From: Kumtagia ephedrae
Lineage (GTDB): Bacteria; Pseudomonadota; Alphaproteobacteria; Rhizobiales; Rhizobiaceae
Direction of reading: 5' to 3'
Length of the DNA stretch: 64,000 bases
Assembly (NCBI RefSeq): GCF_003012745.1
Contig: NZ_PXYK01000004.1
Span: 186,001 to 250,000 of the forward strand
The number at the start of each line of letters is the position of its first letter. Position 1 is the first letter of the stretch. Below are positions 26,505 to 38,995 of the stretch, one piece after another. The notes under the pieces were generated by a model. The model had not been told where the DNA came from. It searched no databases and saw only the letters and a program-made list of their open reading frames with translations. The position numbers and the translations under genes are program-made.

Positions 26505-27215
26505 ATGCAGAGCACCTGGACGCTGCTCAGTTGGGGTCCCGAAGGCTGGCTGGACGACATTGCCTATGGTGCGTTCATCACCGTCTCGCTTGCCCTGGCG
26601 ACGCTTCCGCTGGGGCTTCTCGTCGGCTTCTTCGTCGCGCTTGCCAAGCAATCGAGCGAGCCGACGCTGCGGCTCGCCGGCAACATCTACACCACCATCT
26701 TCCGCGGCCTGCCCGAACTGCTGACCCTGTTTCTGGTCTATTTCGGCGCGCAGATCGGGTTTCAGAGCCTCATAAAACTTTTCCGGCCGGACGCGGCCAT
26801 GGATGTCAACAGCTTCATCGCCGGCATGGTGGCGCTGGGCGTGGTGCTTTCCTCCTATGCCAGCGAAGTGTTCCTTTCTGCGTTCCGGGCCATCCCGCAT
26901 GGCCAGTATGAAGGCGGCTATTCGATCGGCCTGTCGAAGGGCCAGACGATGCGCCTCGTCGTGCTGCCGCAGCTGATCCGCATCGCCCTGCCCGGCCTGG
27001 CCAATCTCTGGCTGGTCCTGCTCCTGAACACGGCTCTCGTCTCGGCGATCGGCCTGTCCGACATCCTGCGCCAGGCCGGCATAGCGGCGCGCGTGACGCG
27101 CGAGCCGTTCCTCTTCTTCGGGGTCGCCGTGTTGTTCTACCTGGCGTTGGCCGTCCTGTCGTCTTACGGCATCAGGGCGATCGAACGTGCCGTCGATGAG
27201 CGGAGCCCGCGATGA
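26505..27215 (+). CDS. amino acid ABC transporter permease (HisQ-like)
   Basis: This 236-residue inner-membrane permease has five hydrophobic segments. The N-terminal family stretch is DIAYGAFITVSLALATLPLG. The coupling (EAA) loop is SEVFLSAFRAIPHGQYEGGYSIGLSKGQ. The ATG at 26505 is used; TTG at 26499 would add two residues. The stop overlaps the next permease start as ATGA. It pairs with the HisM-like permease. Confidence 0.87.
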   Translation: MQSTWTLLSWGPEGWLDDIAYGAFITVSLALATLPLGLLVGFFVALAKQSSEPTLRLAGNIYTTIFRGLPELLTLFLVYFGAQIGFQSLIKLFRPDAAMDVNSFIAGMVALGVVLSSYASEVFLSAFRAIPHGQYEGGYSIGLSKGQTMRLVVLPQLIRIALPGLANLWLVLLLNTALVSAIGLSDILRQAGIAARVTREPFLFFGVAVLFYLALAVLSSYGIRAIERAVDERSPR

Positions 27216-28042
27216 GCACCGCTGCGCGGGAAGCCGTTGATCTCGACCTTCCGCCTCGCGTAAACCGCGGGTGGCCGCGCGAGCGCATCGTCGGCACCAT
27301 TCTCGTTGCGCTTTGGGCGGTGGCCGGGCTCTGCCTCGTGGCCTATCTGGTCGCCGCCTGGAACCCGGAACTGTTCTGGCGCTGGGCGCCGGCCTATCTC
27401 GCCGGCCTCTGGACTACGCTGTCCTTGTGCGCGATCTCGCTCGTGCTCGGCGCTGTGCTGTCCGTGCCCGTCGCCTATGGCCGCATGTCCGGCAACCGGC
27501 TGCTGTCGTCCCTTGCGTACGGTTTCGTCTATTTCTTCCGCGGCACGCCGCTGATCGCCCAGACCTTCCTCATCTATTACGGGCTCGGCTCCTTCCGGCC
27601 GCAACTGGAAATGGTCGGCCTCTGGAGTTTCTTCCGGGAAGCCTGGTACTGCGCCATCCTCGCCTTCACCCTGAATACCGCCGCCTACCAGGCCGAAATC
27701 CTGCGCGGCGCTATCCAGGCGGTGCCGCGCGGCCAGTGGGAGGGCGCCGCCTCGCTCGGACTGCACAAGCTGCAGACACTCTGGAAGGTCGTCCTGCCGC
27801 AGGCGCTGATCGTGGCGCTGCGTCCCTACGGCAACGAGGTCGTGTTGATGATCAAGAGTTCCGCGGTAGTGGCGCTCATCACCGTTCTCGACCTGATGGG
27901 GCAAACCCGCCTCGCCTTCTCGCGCAGCTTCGACTACCAGACCTATATCTGGGCCGGGGTGATCTATCTCGCCATGGTCGAGGTGTTGCGGCACGGCACC
28001 GAATGGATCGAGCGCCGGATCACGCGTCACCTGAAGCGCTGA
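27212..28042 (+). CDS. amino acid ABC transporter permease (HisM-like)
   Basis: This 276-residue permease of the same family has an N-terminal cytoplasmic stretch of about 25 residues, hydrophobic segments from IVGTILVALWAVAGLCLVAYLV onward, and the coupling loop YQAEILRGAIQAVPRGQWEGAASLG. It forms a heterodimeric channel with the previous gene product. The next gene is an unrelated dehydrogenase, so no HisP-type ATPase is encoded here; one must be supplied from another locus. Confidence 0.88.
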   Translation: MSTAAREAVDLDLPPRVNRGWPRERIVGTILVALWAVAGLCLVAYLVAAWNPELFWRWAPAYLAGLWTTLSLCAISLVLGAVLSVPVAYGRMSGNRLLSSLAYGFVYFFRGTPLIAQTFLIYYGLGSFRPQLEMVGLWSFFREAWYCAILAFTLNTAAYQAEILRGAIQAVPRGQWEGAASLGLHKLQTLWKVVLPQALIVALRPYGNEVVLMIKSSAVVALITVLDLMGQTRLAFSRSFDYQTYIWAGVIYLAMVEVLRHGTEWIERRITRHLKR

Positions 28043-28097
28043 CGCCGATTTTCTGCCATAAGGGTCGGGAATCGGTTCTCGGACGAAAGGATTTGGC

Positions 28098-28970
28098 ATG
28101 GCTTCAGTCGCATTTCTCGGTCTCGGCGTGATGGGCTACCCGATGGCCGCCCACCTGAAGCACAAGGGCGGGCATGACGTGACGGTGTATAACCGTACCA
28201 GTGCGAAAGCCGAGAAATGGGTGGCAGAGCACGGCGGCGCGCTGGCGCCCACCCCCAGGGAGGCGGCCACCGGCAAGGATTTCGTCTTCTCCTGCGTCGG
28301 CAATGACGACGACCTGCGCGAGGTGACGACCGGCGAGAGCGGCGCCTTCCAGGCGATGAAAAAGGGCTCGATCTTCATCGACAACACCACTGCCTCGGCC
28401 GAGGTAGCGCGCGAGCTGTCGGAGAAGGCAACCGCCGGTGGCTTCGGTTTCCTTGACGCGCCCGTCTCCGGCGGCCAGGCCGGCGCCGAGAACGGCGTGC
28501 TGACCGTCATGGTCGGCGGCGACGAGAAGGATTTCGAAAAAGCCAGGCCGGTCATCGACGCCTATGCGCGCATGGTCGGGCTGATGGGGCCTGCCGGCGC
28601 CGGCCAGCTCACCAAAATGATCAACCAGATTTGTATCGCCGGCCTTGTGCAGGGCCTCGCTGAAGGCATCCATTTCGGCAAGAAGGCCGGGCTGGACGTG
28701 GAAAAGGTCGTCGAAGTGATCTCCAAGGGTGCGGCCGGCTCCTGGCAGATGGAGAGCCGCCACAAGACCATGAACGCCGGCAAATACGATTTCGGCTTCG
28801 CTGTCGACTGGATGCGCAAGGATCTCAAGATCTGCCTTGAAGAAGCGGACCGCAACGGCGCCAGGTTACCGGTGACCGCGCTGGTCGACCAGTTCTACAA
28901 GGAAGTCCAGCAGATGGGTGGCCGGCGCTGGGACACCTCCTCGCTGCTGGCCAGGCTGGAGAAGAAATGA
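28098..28970 (+). CDS. NAD(P)-dependent beta-hydroxyacid dehydrogenase (HIBADH family)
   Basis: This 290-residue protein has an N-terminal Rossmann domain with GLGVMGYPMAAHL (GxGxxG, about 7-19), substrate loop DAPVSGGQAGAENG (about 120-133) and catalytic Lys in GAGQLTKMINQ. The length and motifs fit 3-hydroxyisobutyrate dehydrogenase, tartronate semialdehyde reductase or a glyoxylate/succinic semialdehyde reductase; sequence alone does not separate them. The ATG follows AAAGGA. It overlaps the DNA alkylation repair gene by ATGA, which is unexpected functionally. Confidence 0.88.
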   Translation: MASVAFLGLGVMGYPMAAHLKHKGGHDVTVYNRTSAKAEKWVAEHGGALAPTPREAATGKDFVFSCVGNDDDLREVTTGESGAFQAMKKGSIFIDNTTASAEVARELSEKATAGGFGFLDAPVSGGQAGAENGVLTVMVGGDEKDFEKARPVIDAYARMVGLMGPAGAGQLTKMINQICIAGLVQGLAEGIHFGKKAGLDVEKVVEVISKGAAGSWQMESRHKTMNAGKYDFGFAVDWMRKDLKICLEEADRNGARLPVTALVDQFYKEVQQMGGRRWDTSSLLARLEKK

Positions 28971-29686
28971 CCGGCTCGGCAGTCGCCGAGCTGTCGCCGG
29001 CGTCCACCGCCGACGAGGTCATTTCCTACCTGAAATCGATCGGTTCGGAAGCGAACCGGCAGGGCATGCTGCGCTACGGCATCCGTATCGAGCGGGCGCT
29101 CGGCATCTCCCACGGCGTGCAGCGGCAGATCGCCAAAAGGATCAAGCGCAACCATGAGCGCGCCTTCGCGCTGTGGGCGAGCGGCATCATGGAGGCGCAG
29201 TTCATCGCCTCCGTCACGGCCGATCCCAGGCGCTTTTCCGCCGACGATGCAAGGTCTTGGGCCGCGTCCTTTGATTCCTGGGACATCGTCGACGGCGTTT
29301 CCGACCTGTTCGTCGACACCGACCACTGGCGCACGCTGATCGAGGAGTTTGCCGCCGACGAGCGCGAGTTCGTGCGCCGCACCGCCTTCGCCATGATCGC
29401 CTGGTCGGTGGTGCACCGGAAGCAGGAGCCGGAAGAGACTTTCCTCGGCTTCCTCAGGCTGATCGAGCAGCATGCCACCGACCCGCGCAACTTCGTCAAA
29501 AAGGCCGCCAACTGGGCATTGCGCTCGATCGGCAAACGTTCAGCGAGGCTCCATGCCGCTGCTCTGGAACTCGCCGAAAGGCTGGCGGCCTCGCCCGACA
29601 AGACCGCCCGCTGGAACGGCAAGGACGCAGTAAGGGAGCTGAAGAGCCCGAAGACGCTCGAGCGGTTGGCAAAGAAGGCGCGCTGA
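28967..29686 (+). CDS. DNA alkylation repair protein (AlkD-like HEAT-repeat)
   Basis: This 239-residue all-helical protein of the DNA alkylation repair family (PF08713) has GMLRYGIRIERALGISHGVQR, FDSWDIVDGVSDLFVDT (the conserved aspartates and Trp) and FVKKAANWALRSIGKRS, where KKAxNWALR is the family hallmark. It would remove bulky or charged alkylated bases by flipping-independent hydrolysis, as AlkD does. Its translation is coupled to the dehydrogenase by a 4-bp overlap. Confidence 0.87.
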   Translation: MTGSAVAELSPASTADEVISYLKSIGSEANRQGMLRYGIRIERALGISHGVQRQIAKRIKRNHERAFALWASGIMEAQFIASVTADPRRFSADDARSWAASFDSWDIVDGVSDLFVDTDHWRTLIEEFAADEREFVRRTAFAMIAWSVVHRKQEPEETFLGFLRLIEQHATDPRNFVKKAANWALRSIGKRSARLHAAALELAERLAASPDKTARWNGKDAVRELKSPKTLERLAKKAR

Positions 29687-29733
29687 CGGCCTGCTTGCCG
29701 CGCGTCCTTCAAGGCTCGCCCGCGTGCGCCTTT

Positions 29734-30864
29734 TCACACCGGCGGCAGGTCGCCCCTCGCCCAGCCCTCGCTGATCAGCGCGGACCGTTCCGCGAGTTCG
29801 CCCGCCTCGATGGCTGCCCGAATATCCTGCATCAGCCGCTGATAGTAGGCAAGATTGTTCCAGGTGAGCAGCATCGCGCCGAGCGCCTCCTGCGAGCGCA
29901 CCAGATGGTGCAGGTAGGCGCGCGAATAGTCGCGCGAGGCCGGGCAGTCGCTCTCCTCATCGAGCGGGCGCGGATCGTCGGCGTGGCGGGCGTTGCGCAG
30001 ATTGACCTTGCCGCGCCGGGTGTAGGCCAGGCCGTGGCGGCCGGCACGGGTCGGCATCACGCAGTCGAACATGTCGATGCCACGCGCCACCGACTTCAGG
30101 ATATCGTCGGGTGTGCCGACGCCCATCAGGTAGCGTGGCTTGTCGGCCGGCAACTCCGGGCAGGTCGCCTCCAGCATGTCGAGCATGACCGCCTGCGGCT
30201 CGCCGACAGCAAGCCCGCCGACGGCATAGCCTTTCAGGCCGAGTTCGCTCAGCGCCGTGGCCGAGCGCTCGCGCAGCCGCGCCTTGTCGCCGCCCTGGAC
30301 GATGCCGAACATCGCCCTGCCCGGCTGATCGCCGAAAGCCGCCTTGCAGCGCTCGGCCCAGCGCAGCGACAGCTCCATGGCGCGCTCGATATCCTTCTCC
30401 TCGCCCGGCAGGGCAATGCATTCGTCGAGCTGCATCTGAATGTCGGAGCCGAGCAGGCCCTGGATCTCGATCGAGCGTTCCGGCGACATTTCGTAGGCGG
30501 CGCCGTCGATATGCGAGCGAAAAGTGACCCCTTTTTCGTCGAGCTTGCGCAATTTTGCCAGCGACATCACCTGAAACCCGCCGGAATCGGTGAGAATTGG
30601 ATGCGGCCAGCGCGAAAAATGATGCAGTCCGCCCAGCCGAGCGACGCGTTCGGCGCCCGGCCGCAGCATCAGGTGGTAGGTGTTGCCGAGGATGATGTCG
30701 GACCCCAGCGCCCGCACCTGGTCCATATACATGGTCTTGACCGTTCCGCCGGTGCCGACCGGCATGAAGGCCGGCGTGCGAATTTTTCCGCGCGGCATGG
30801 AAACCTCCCCGCGCCGGGCCAGTCCGTCTGTCGCGAGCACCCTGAAGCCGAACGTCTCAGTCAT
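29734..30864 (-). CDS. tgt: tRNA-guanine transglycosylase (queuine tRNA-ribosyltransferase)
   Basis: This 376-residue cytoplasmic enzyme swaps guanine-34 of certain tRNAs for preQ1. It has [13 protein letters not shown] (general base Asp), GIVQGGD and [15 protein letters not shown] (nucleophile Asp). The length equals E. coli Tgt. In the zinc region [21 protein letters not shown] only one cysteine is left where the classical C-x-C-x2-C has three. The ATG at 30864 was chosen over an upstream one. queA lies just upstream on the same strand, so these two queuosine steps are co-regulated. Confidence 0.94.
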   Translation of the reverse strand: MTETFGFRVLATDGLARRGEVSMPRGKIRTPAFMPVGTGGTVKTMYMDQVRALGSDIILGNTYHLMLRPGAERVARLGGLHHFSRWPHPILTDSGGFQVMSLAKLRKLDEKGVTFRSHIDGAAYEMSPERSIEIQGLLGSDIQMQLDECIALPGEEKDIERAMELSLRWAERCKAAFGDQPGRAMFGIVQGGDKARLRERSATALSELGLKGYAVGGLAVGEPQAVMLDMLEATCPELPADKPRYLMGVGTPDDILKSVARGIDMFDCVMPTRAGRHGLAYTRRGKVNLRNARHADDPRPLDEESDCPASRDYSRAYLHHLVRSQEALGAMLLTWNNLAYYQRLMQDIRAAIEAGELAERSALISEGWARGDLPPV

Positions 30865-30938
30865 CGTATTCCTTGTCGTGGACGGCCGCATCGGCCGCCT
30901 GCCGGTCGAGCGAGGTCCGGGAGCGAATGCAGCCGTAC

Positions 30939-30944
30939 ATTATA
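30939..30944 (-). promoter_or_regulatory. consensus -10 box upstream of tgt
   Basis: TATAAT is present on the minus strand in the 110-bp gap between queA and tgt, about 75 bp before the tgt ATG. The -35 region at 17-18 bp (CACGGC/TCACGG) is poor, so this is only a candidate internal promoter. Confidence 0.35.
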
Positions 30945-30974
30945 GTTTTGGCCAGCGCGGCGCCGTGATCGATG

Positions 30975-32051
30975 TCACGGCTCCCGGCGAAAGAGAAGCC
31001 CCGCATCGCCGTAGGAATAGAAACGATAGCCGTTTTCGATGGCATGCCGGTAGGCCGCGCGCATGGTGTCGAGGCCGCTAAAAGCCGAGACCAGCATGAA
31101 CAGGGTCGAGCGGGGCAGGTGGAAATTGGTCATCAGCACCTCCACCGCCCGGAAACGGTAGCCCGGCGTAATGAAGATCGATGTCTCCCCGGACCACGGC
31201 TGGACGATGCCGGCCTCGTCCGCGGCGCTTTCGAGCAGGCGCAGCGACGTGGTGCCGACGGCGACGACGCGCCCGCCCCGCGCCCGCGCCGCATTGAGCG
31301 CCGCGGCTGTGTCGGCCGAAACCTCTCCGCGCTCGGCATGCATCCTGTGGTCGGCCGTGTCCTCCGCCTTGACGGGAAGAAAAGTGCCGGCGCCGACATG
31401 CAGGGTCACGAAATGCCGCTCGATGCCGGCGGCATCCAGCGCGGCGAAAAGTTTTGGCGTGAAATGCAGCCCCGCCGTGGGCGCGGCCACCGCGCCCTCT
31501 TCACGCGCGTAGACGGTCTGGTAGTCGACCAGATCGCGGGCGTCGTCGTCGCGCTTCGAGGCGATGTAGGGTGGCAGCGGGATATGGCCGACCTGATGCA
31601 GCGCCTCGTCGAGCACCGGGCCGGAGAGGTCGAAGGCGAGCAGCGCTTCGCCGGCCCCGCGCTTCTCCACGACCGTGGCGTCGAGCGCGCCGAGGAAACA
31701 GGTATTGCCGTCATGGCCGAAACTGATGCGGTCGCCTTGGGCGACGCGCTTGGCCGGCCGCAGGAAGGCGAGCCAGCGGTCCGGCGCGACGCGCATATGC
31801 AGCGTCGCCTCGACATGTGCCTGGTTGTCGCCGCGGCGGCGGATGCCGCGAAGCTGCGCCGGGATGACTTTTGTGTCGTTAAAGACCAGCGCGTCGCCCG
31901 CTTTCAGCAGGTCCGGCAGGTCGCGGACGGTGCGGTCCTCGAGACCGCTGTCCGGCCGCACGACCAGCAGTTTTGCGGAATCGCGCGGCACCGCGGGGCG
32001 CAGCGCGATCCGGTCTTCCGGCAGCTCGAAGTCGAACAGGTCGACCTTCAT
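30975..32051 (-). CDS. queA: S-adenosylmethionine:tRNA ribosyltransferase-isomerase QueA
   Basis: This 358-residue protein has the QueA start [43 protein letters not shown] and [14 protein letters not shown], and the end [19 protein letters not shown]. It transfers the ribosyl part of SAM to preQ1 in tRNA, making epoxyqueuosine. The ATG at 32051 overlaps the stop of the preceding secreted protein by ATGA. tgt follows downstream. Confidence 0.95.
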   Translation of the reverse strand: MKVDLFDFELPEDRIALRPAVPRDSAKLLVVRPDSGLEDRTVRDLPDLLKAGDALVFNDTKVIPAQLRGIRRRGDNQAHVEATLHMRVAPDRWLAFLRPAKRVAQGDRISFGHDGNTCFLGALDATVVEKRGAGEALLAFDLSGPVLDEALHQVGHIPLPPYIASKRDDDARDLVDYQTVYAREEGAVAAPTAGLHFTPKLFAALDAAGIERHFVTLHVGAGTFLPVKAEDTADHRMHAERGEVSADTAAALNAARARGGRVVAVGTTSLRLLESAADEAGIVQPWSGETSIFITPGYRFRAVEVLMTNFHLPRSTLFMLVSAFSGLDTMRAAYRHAIENGYRFYSYGDAGLLFRREP

Positions 32052-32449
32052 TCGCCTTCCGAGCACTCCACGGCCCAGGCGCCGACGCCCTTCATGCCGA
32101 GCACGCCGGCGGAGACGCGAGACTCGCCTTCCTGCAGCTTGACCACGCGCAGCCGTCCGACGACCTCGTTCACCGCTTCGTCGGTGATGTCGAGCAGCAG
32201 GTGCTTGTCGTCCTCGAAAGCCTGCCCGATCAGAATCGGCTGGCCGGGAAAGCTGTCGGGGGTGCTCGACCAGGTCTTGTCGCCGACACGCACGACAAGA
32301 CGCGAGATCGACAGCACGTCGACATGGCCGACGAGCAGGTCGATCGAGACGTCCTTGCCGTTGCCGCAAGTGAGCTCGCCCGTGGCGTATGCCGGCGCCG
32401 ATAGCAGCGCCGGGGCCACCAGGCAGATTGCGGCGAGCGTCCGCTCCAT
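32048..32449 (-). CDS. secreted hypothetical protein, 133 residues
   Basis: The product starts with a signal peptide ([22 protein letters not shown]), followed by about 110 mature residues with two cysteines (LTCGNG near the start, VECSEGE at the end) that could pair. The body is beta-rich ([24 protein letters not shown]). I do not recognise a family. It sits tightly between ppiB (TGATG overlap) and queA (ATGA overlap), so it is expressed with them. Periplasmic location is likely; function is unknown. Confidence 0.75.
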   Translation of the reverse strand: MERTLAAICLVAPALLSAPAYATGELTCGNGKDVSIDLLVGHVDVLSISRLVVRVGDKTWSSTPDSFPGQPILIGQAFEDDKHLLLDITDEAVNEVVGRLRVVKLQEGESRVSAGVLGMKGVGAWAVECSEGE

Positions 32450-32961
32450 CACTTGACGTCCGCGGCGACCTTCAGCGACACGATCTTGTCGGGATCCTGC
32501 ACCGGCTCGCCGCGCTTGACCTTGTCGACGTTCTCCATGCCCTCGATCACCTGGCCCCAGACCGTGTACTGGCGGTTGAGGAAGCCGGCGTCCCCGAAGC
32601 AGATGAAGAACTGCGAGTTGGCGGAATTCGGGTTCTGGGCCCGCGCCATCGAGCAGGTGCCGCGGCCGTGATTGACGTTGGAGAACTCGGCCTTCAGGTC
32701 GGGCTTGTCGGAGCCACCCATGCCGGCGCGGCCCGGATTGAAGCTCGGCTTGGAGGAATTACCGAACTTGACGTCGCCGGTCTGCGCCATGAAGCCGTCG
32801 ATGACGCGATGGAAGACCACGCCGTCATACGCGCCCTCGCGCGCCAGCTCCTTGATGCGCTGGACGTGGCCAGGAGCGAGGTCGGGGAAGAGCTCGATCA
32901 CCACCTTGCCCTTGGTCGTCTCCATGATGAGCGCCTGCTCGCGATCCTTGATCTCGGCCAT
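32449..32961 (-). CDS. ppiB: peptidyl-prolyl cis-trans isomerase, cyclophilin type (cytoplasmic)
   Basis: This 170-residue cyclophilin has [16 protein letters not shown] (active-site FHR and FMxQ), [21 protein letters not shown] and [16 protein letters not shown]. There is no signal peptide, so it acts in the cytoplasm on prolyl bonds. It is the second of two adjacent cyclophilin genes. Confidence 0.92.
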   Translation of the reverse strand: MAEIKDREQALIMETTKGKVVIELFPDLAPGHVQRIKELAREGAYDGVVFHRVIDGFMAQTGDVKFGNSSKPSFNPGRAGMGGSDKPDLKAEFSNVNHGRGTCSMARAQNPNSANSQFFICFGDAGFLNRQYTVWGQVIEGMENVDKVKRGEPVQDPDKIVSLKVAADVK

Positions 32962-33026
32962 GCTTGTTTCCTTTGCGTTCGAGGTTTTTTCGACCGACCT
33001 CTCGGCCGAGGGGTGCGGATCGCGGC

Positions 33027-33611
33027 CTAATTGCCATCCGCGGCGATACGGACCTTCACCATGCGGTCGGGATCGCTGACGACGCCGTTCTGATTGGCAT
33101 CGCCCTTCTTGATCTTGTCGACCAGATCCATGCCGCTCTCCACCTGGCCGACGACGGTGTACTGGCCATTAAGGCCCGGATTGGGCGCGAGCATGATGAA
33201 GAACTGCGAATTGGCGGAATCGGGGTCCTGCGCGCGCGCCATGCCGACTATGCCCCGCACATAGGGCTCGCTGGAGAATTCCGCCGGCAGGTCCGGGCGC
33301 TCGGAGCCGCCCGTCCCGGCCTGGGCCGGGTCGTACCCGTTCGCCGTGTCGCCGTACTGCACGTCGCCGGTCTGCGCCATGAAGCCATCGATGACGCGAT
33401 GGAAGGCGACGTTGTCATAGGCGCCCTCACGCACCAGCGCCTTGATCTGCTCGACATGCTTGGGCGCGAGGTCGGGTCGCAACGCAACCGTCACGTCGCC
33501 GTCCTTCAGAGTGACGATCATGGTGTTCTCGGGCTCGGCCGCCAGTGCGGGACCGAAACCGAGCAAGGCGACGGCAAGGACGAGCGACGCGGCAAGTCTC
33601 GTGAACTTCAT
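33027..33611 (-). CDS. peptidyl-prolyl cis-trans isomerase, cyclophilin type (exported)
   Basis: This 194-residue protein has a signal peptide (MKFTRLAASLVLAVALLGFG..., cut after PALA), then a cyclophilin domain with [20 protein letters not shown] and [20 protein letters not shown]. It is a periplasmic counterpart of the next gene product; the two domains are clearly paralogous and probably arose by tandem duplication. It follows coaD in the same orientation. Confidence 0.9.
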   Translation of the reverse strand: MKFTRLAASLVLAVALLGFGPALAAEPENTMIVTLKDGDVTVALRPDLAPKHVEQIKALVREGAYDNVAFHRVIDGFMAQTGDVQYGDTANGYDPAQAGTGGSERPDLPAEFSSEPYVRGIVGMARAQDPDSANSQFFIMLAPNPGLNGQYTVVGQVESGMDLVDKIKKGDANQNGVVSDPDRMVKVRIAADGN

Positions 33612-33634
33612 CAGAGAAACTCTCCAAATTCCCG

Positions 33635-34135
33635 TTACGTCTCGAATTTCTTCTCCAGCGCGTCGGCGACGACGGCGGGAACGAAGGGACGGATGTTGCC
33701 GCCCATCGACGCGATCTGGCGCACGAGTGTGGCGGTAATGGTCCTGACCGAGGGGCTGGCCGGCAGGAACACGGTCTGCAGGTCGGGCGCCATGGTCTCG
33801 TTCATGCCGGCCATCTGCATCTCGTAGTCGAGATCGGTGCCGTCGCGCAGGCCGCGGATCATGATCGAGGCGCCGACCGTTCGCGCGGCGTCGATCACCA
33901 GACCGTCGAAGGAGACCACCTTGATGCGCGAGGCATCCTCTCCGAACTCGGTCATGCTCGCCGCCTCGATCAGGCCGACGCGGTCCTCGAAGGAAAACAG
34001 CGGCTTCTTGCCGGGATGGATGCCGATCGCCGCGTGCACGATGTCGGCCACGGCGAGCGAGGCCTTCAGCACGTCGAGATGCCCGTTGGTCAGCGGGTCG
34101 AACGAGCCGGCATAGATGGCGATGCGCTCTGTCAT
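33635..34135 (-). CDS. coaD: pantetheine-phosphate adenylyltransferase CoaD
   Basis: This 166-residue nucleotidyltransferase does the fourth step of coenzyme A synthesis. The N-terminal [19 protein letters not shown] carries the T/HxGH motif, [14 protein letters not shown] is the substrate site and [16 protein letters not shown] the C-terminal signature. The ATG at 34135 is used; the upstream extension is not family-like. It heads the coaD-ppi-ppi-queA-tgt run. Confidence 0.95.
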   Translation of the reverse strand: MTERIAIYAGSFDPLTNGHLDVLKASLAVADIVHAAIGIHPGKKPLFSFEDRVGLIEAASMTEFGEDASRIKVVSFDGLVIDAARTVGASIMIRGLRDGTDLDYEMQMAGMNETMAPDLQTVFLPASPSVRTITATLVRQIASMGGNIRPFVPAVVADALEKKFET

Positions 34136-34320
34136 GGCCGCAGCTTCTAGCGGCAGCCGGAGGCAAACGCAATTGCGTCGCACGCCCCGGAACCGGCGGA
34201 CGACCGTGAACCAGGAATGAACACAGTGATCACGAAAGGTTCACCGGCAACCGGCCAAGTTGATCCCCATATTGAAACCAAAGGGAAGGAAAGCGCGTTA
34301 CAGCCGCAGGAGAACCCGCC

Positions 34321-34464
34321 ATGATGATCTACATGCTCGCCATTGCAATGACCCTCGCCATGCTGATCGGCACCGCTTTCAGCCTCCACGGAGAGGCGGA
34401 GCGCATAAAGGTAGAGAACCGCAGCAAGCGCGGCCAGGGTTTCGGCGCCGGCGATCGGCGATAG
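34321..34464 (+). CDS. small membrane protein, 47 residues
   Basis: An ATG preceded by GCAGGAGAA at 8-base spacing opens a frame with one hydrophobic helix (MMIYMLAIAMTLAMLIGTAF) and a basic cytoplasmic-type tail (GEAERIKVENRSKRGQG...). The good ribosome site and strong membrane helix support a real gene. It lies alone between coaD and dnaE, divergent from the former and convergent with the latter. Function is unknown. Confidence 0.62.
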   Translation: MMIYMLAIAMTLAMLIGTAFSLHGEAERIKVENRSKRGQGFGAGDRR

Positions 34465-34515
34465 AGACGGCAGGACTTTTCCTGACCTTCGCTCCGGTCT
34501 TCGTCCGAAGGCCGT

Positions 34516-38109
<3,594 letters not shown>

Positions 38110-38219
38110 GGCAACTCGGCTGGAGACTCGGGGGCTCACGCCTATTGTCGCGCAACCGCGGGAGCGATGCCAGACATATTGCCCGCTGCTCACAAGCGGG
38201 GCGATGTCGTTGGCGCCCG

Positions 38220-38489
38220 TTATCGGATGTCGGGGATCACCCGCGGGATATCGTCGATGCTGAGGCCGAAATAGCGCGTCAACAGCAGCAGGAAGCCGAA
38301 GATCAGAGCCGAGACGATCGTCGTCCAGATGACGGCGCGCAGCATGTGCGGTCCGCGCGGCGCGCTGGAGACGGTGCCGAGCACCGTCTCGCCGTCGTCG
38401 TCCTGCGTCTTCAGGCCGAAGGGCAGCACAGCGAACAGCACTGTCCACCAGATGATGAGATAGACGGCGAAGGCCGAGATGTAGGTCAT
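38220..38489 (-). CDS. DUF1467 family small membrane protein
   Basis: This 89-residue protein has two transmembrane helices (YISAFAVYLIIWWTVLFAVLPFG, and AVIWTTIVSALIFGFLLLL) joined by a polar loop with GPHMLRA. It matches DUF1467, a family found in alphaproteobacteria, often near mce and rnj as here. Inner membrane. Function is unknown. It ends 4 bp after mce in the same direction. Confidence 0.85.
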   Translation of the reverse strand: MTYISAFAVYLIIWWTVLFAVLPFGLKTQDDDGETVLGTVSSAPRGPHMLRAVIWTTIVSALIFGFLLLLTRYFGLSIDDIPRVIPDIR

Positions 38490-38493
38490 GGGC

Positions 38494-38898
38494 TCACGCC
38501 TGCTCCAGTTCCACCAGCGTCCCCAAAAAATCCTTGGGATGCAGGAACAGCACCGGCTTGCCGTGCGCGCCGATCCTGGGATTGCCGTCGCCGAGCACGC
38601 GCGCGCCGGAAGCCTGCAGCCGGTCGCGGGCGGCGAGGATGTCGTCGACCTCGTAGCAGACGTGGTGCATGCCGCCGGACGGATTCTTCTCCAGGAAGGC
38701 AGTGATCGGTGAGGCTTCGCCCAAAGGCTCCAGGAGCTCGATCTTGGTGTTGCCGGTGTCGATGAAGACGACGGTTACGCCGTGCTCCGGCAGGGCCTGC
38801 GCCGCGCTCACCCTGGCGCCGAGCGTGTCGCGGTAAACCGCTGCCGCGGCTTGCAGATCCGGCACGGCGATGGCGACGTGGTTCAGGCGGCCAAGCAT
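38494..38898 (-). CDS. mce: methylmalonyl-CoA epimerase
   Basis: This 134-residue VOC-fold enzyme has metal ligands visible in LNHVAIAV (His), HHVCYEV (His) and LVELEQA (Glu), with NPSGGMHH the family stretch. It interconverts (R)- and (S)-methylmalonyl-CoA in propionate use. Its upstream region is taken up by a heptamer palindrome that starts about 14 bp before the ATG, so its ribosome site is not of standard form. Confidence 0.92.
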   Translation of the reverse strand: MLGRLNHVAIAVPDLQAAAAVYRDTLGARVSAAQALPEHGVTVVFIDTGNTKIELLEPLGEASPITAFLEKNPSGGMHHVCYEVDDILAARDRLQASGARVLGDGNPRIGAHGKPVLFLHPKDFLGTLVELEQA

Positions 38899-38911
38899 TG
38901 ATGCAAACCCA

Positions 38912-38991
38912 AGCGAATAGCGAATAGGGAATAGCGAATAGAGGAAGAACCGACGCGAGAGCTATTCGCTATTCGCTACTCCCTATTCGCT
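38912..38991. repeat. heptamer-bounded palindromic element C
   Basis: The left arm has four heptamers: AGCGAAT, AGCGAAT, AGGGAAT, AGCGAAT (38912-38939). The right arm has the inverse units ATTCGCT, ATTCGCT, ACTCCCT, ATTCGCT (38964-38991), and 24 unrelated bases lie between. It fills most of the gap between the rnj stop (38996) and the mce start (38898). The layout is the same as elements A and B, with C instead of T in the third heptamer position. Confidence 0.8.
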
Positions 38992-38995
38992 CGTC

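Noticed and set aside
30857-31045. A 62-codon minus-strand frame between queA and tgt, overlapping the tgt start.
   Set aside because: Its beginning overlaps queA in another frame, there is no ribosome site at the internal ATG, and the peptide is featureless. Possibly a leader, but unsupported.
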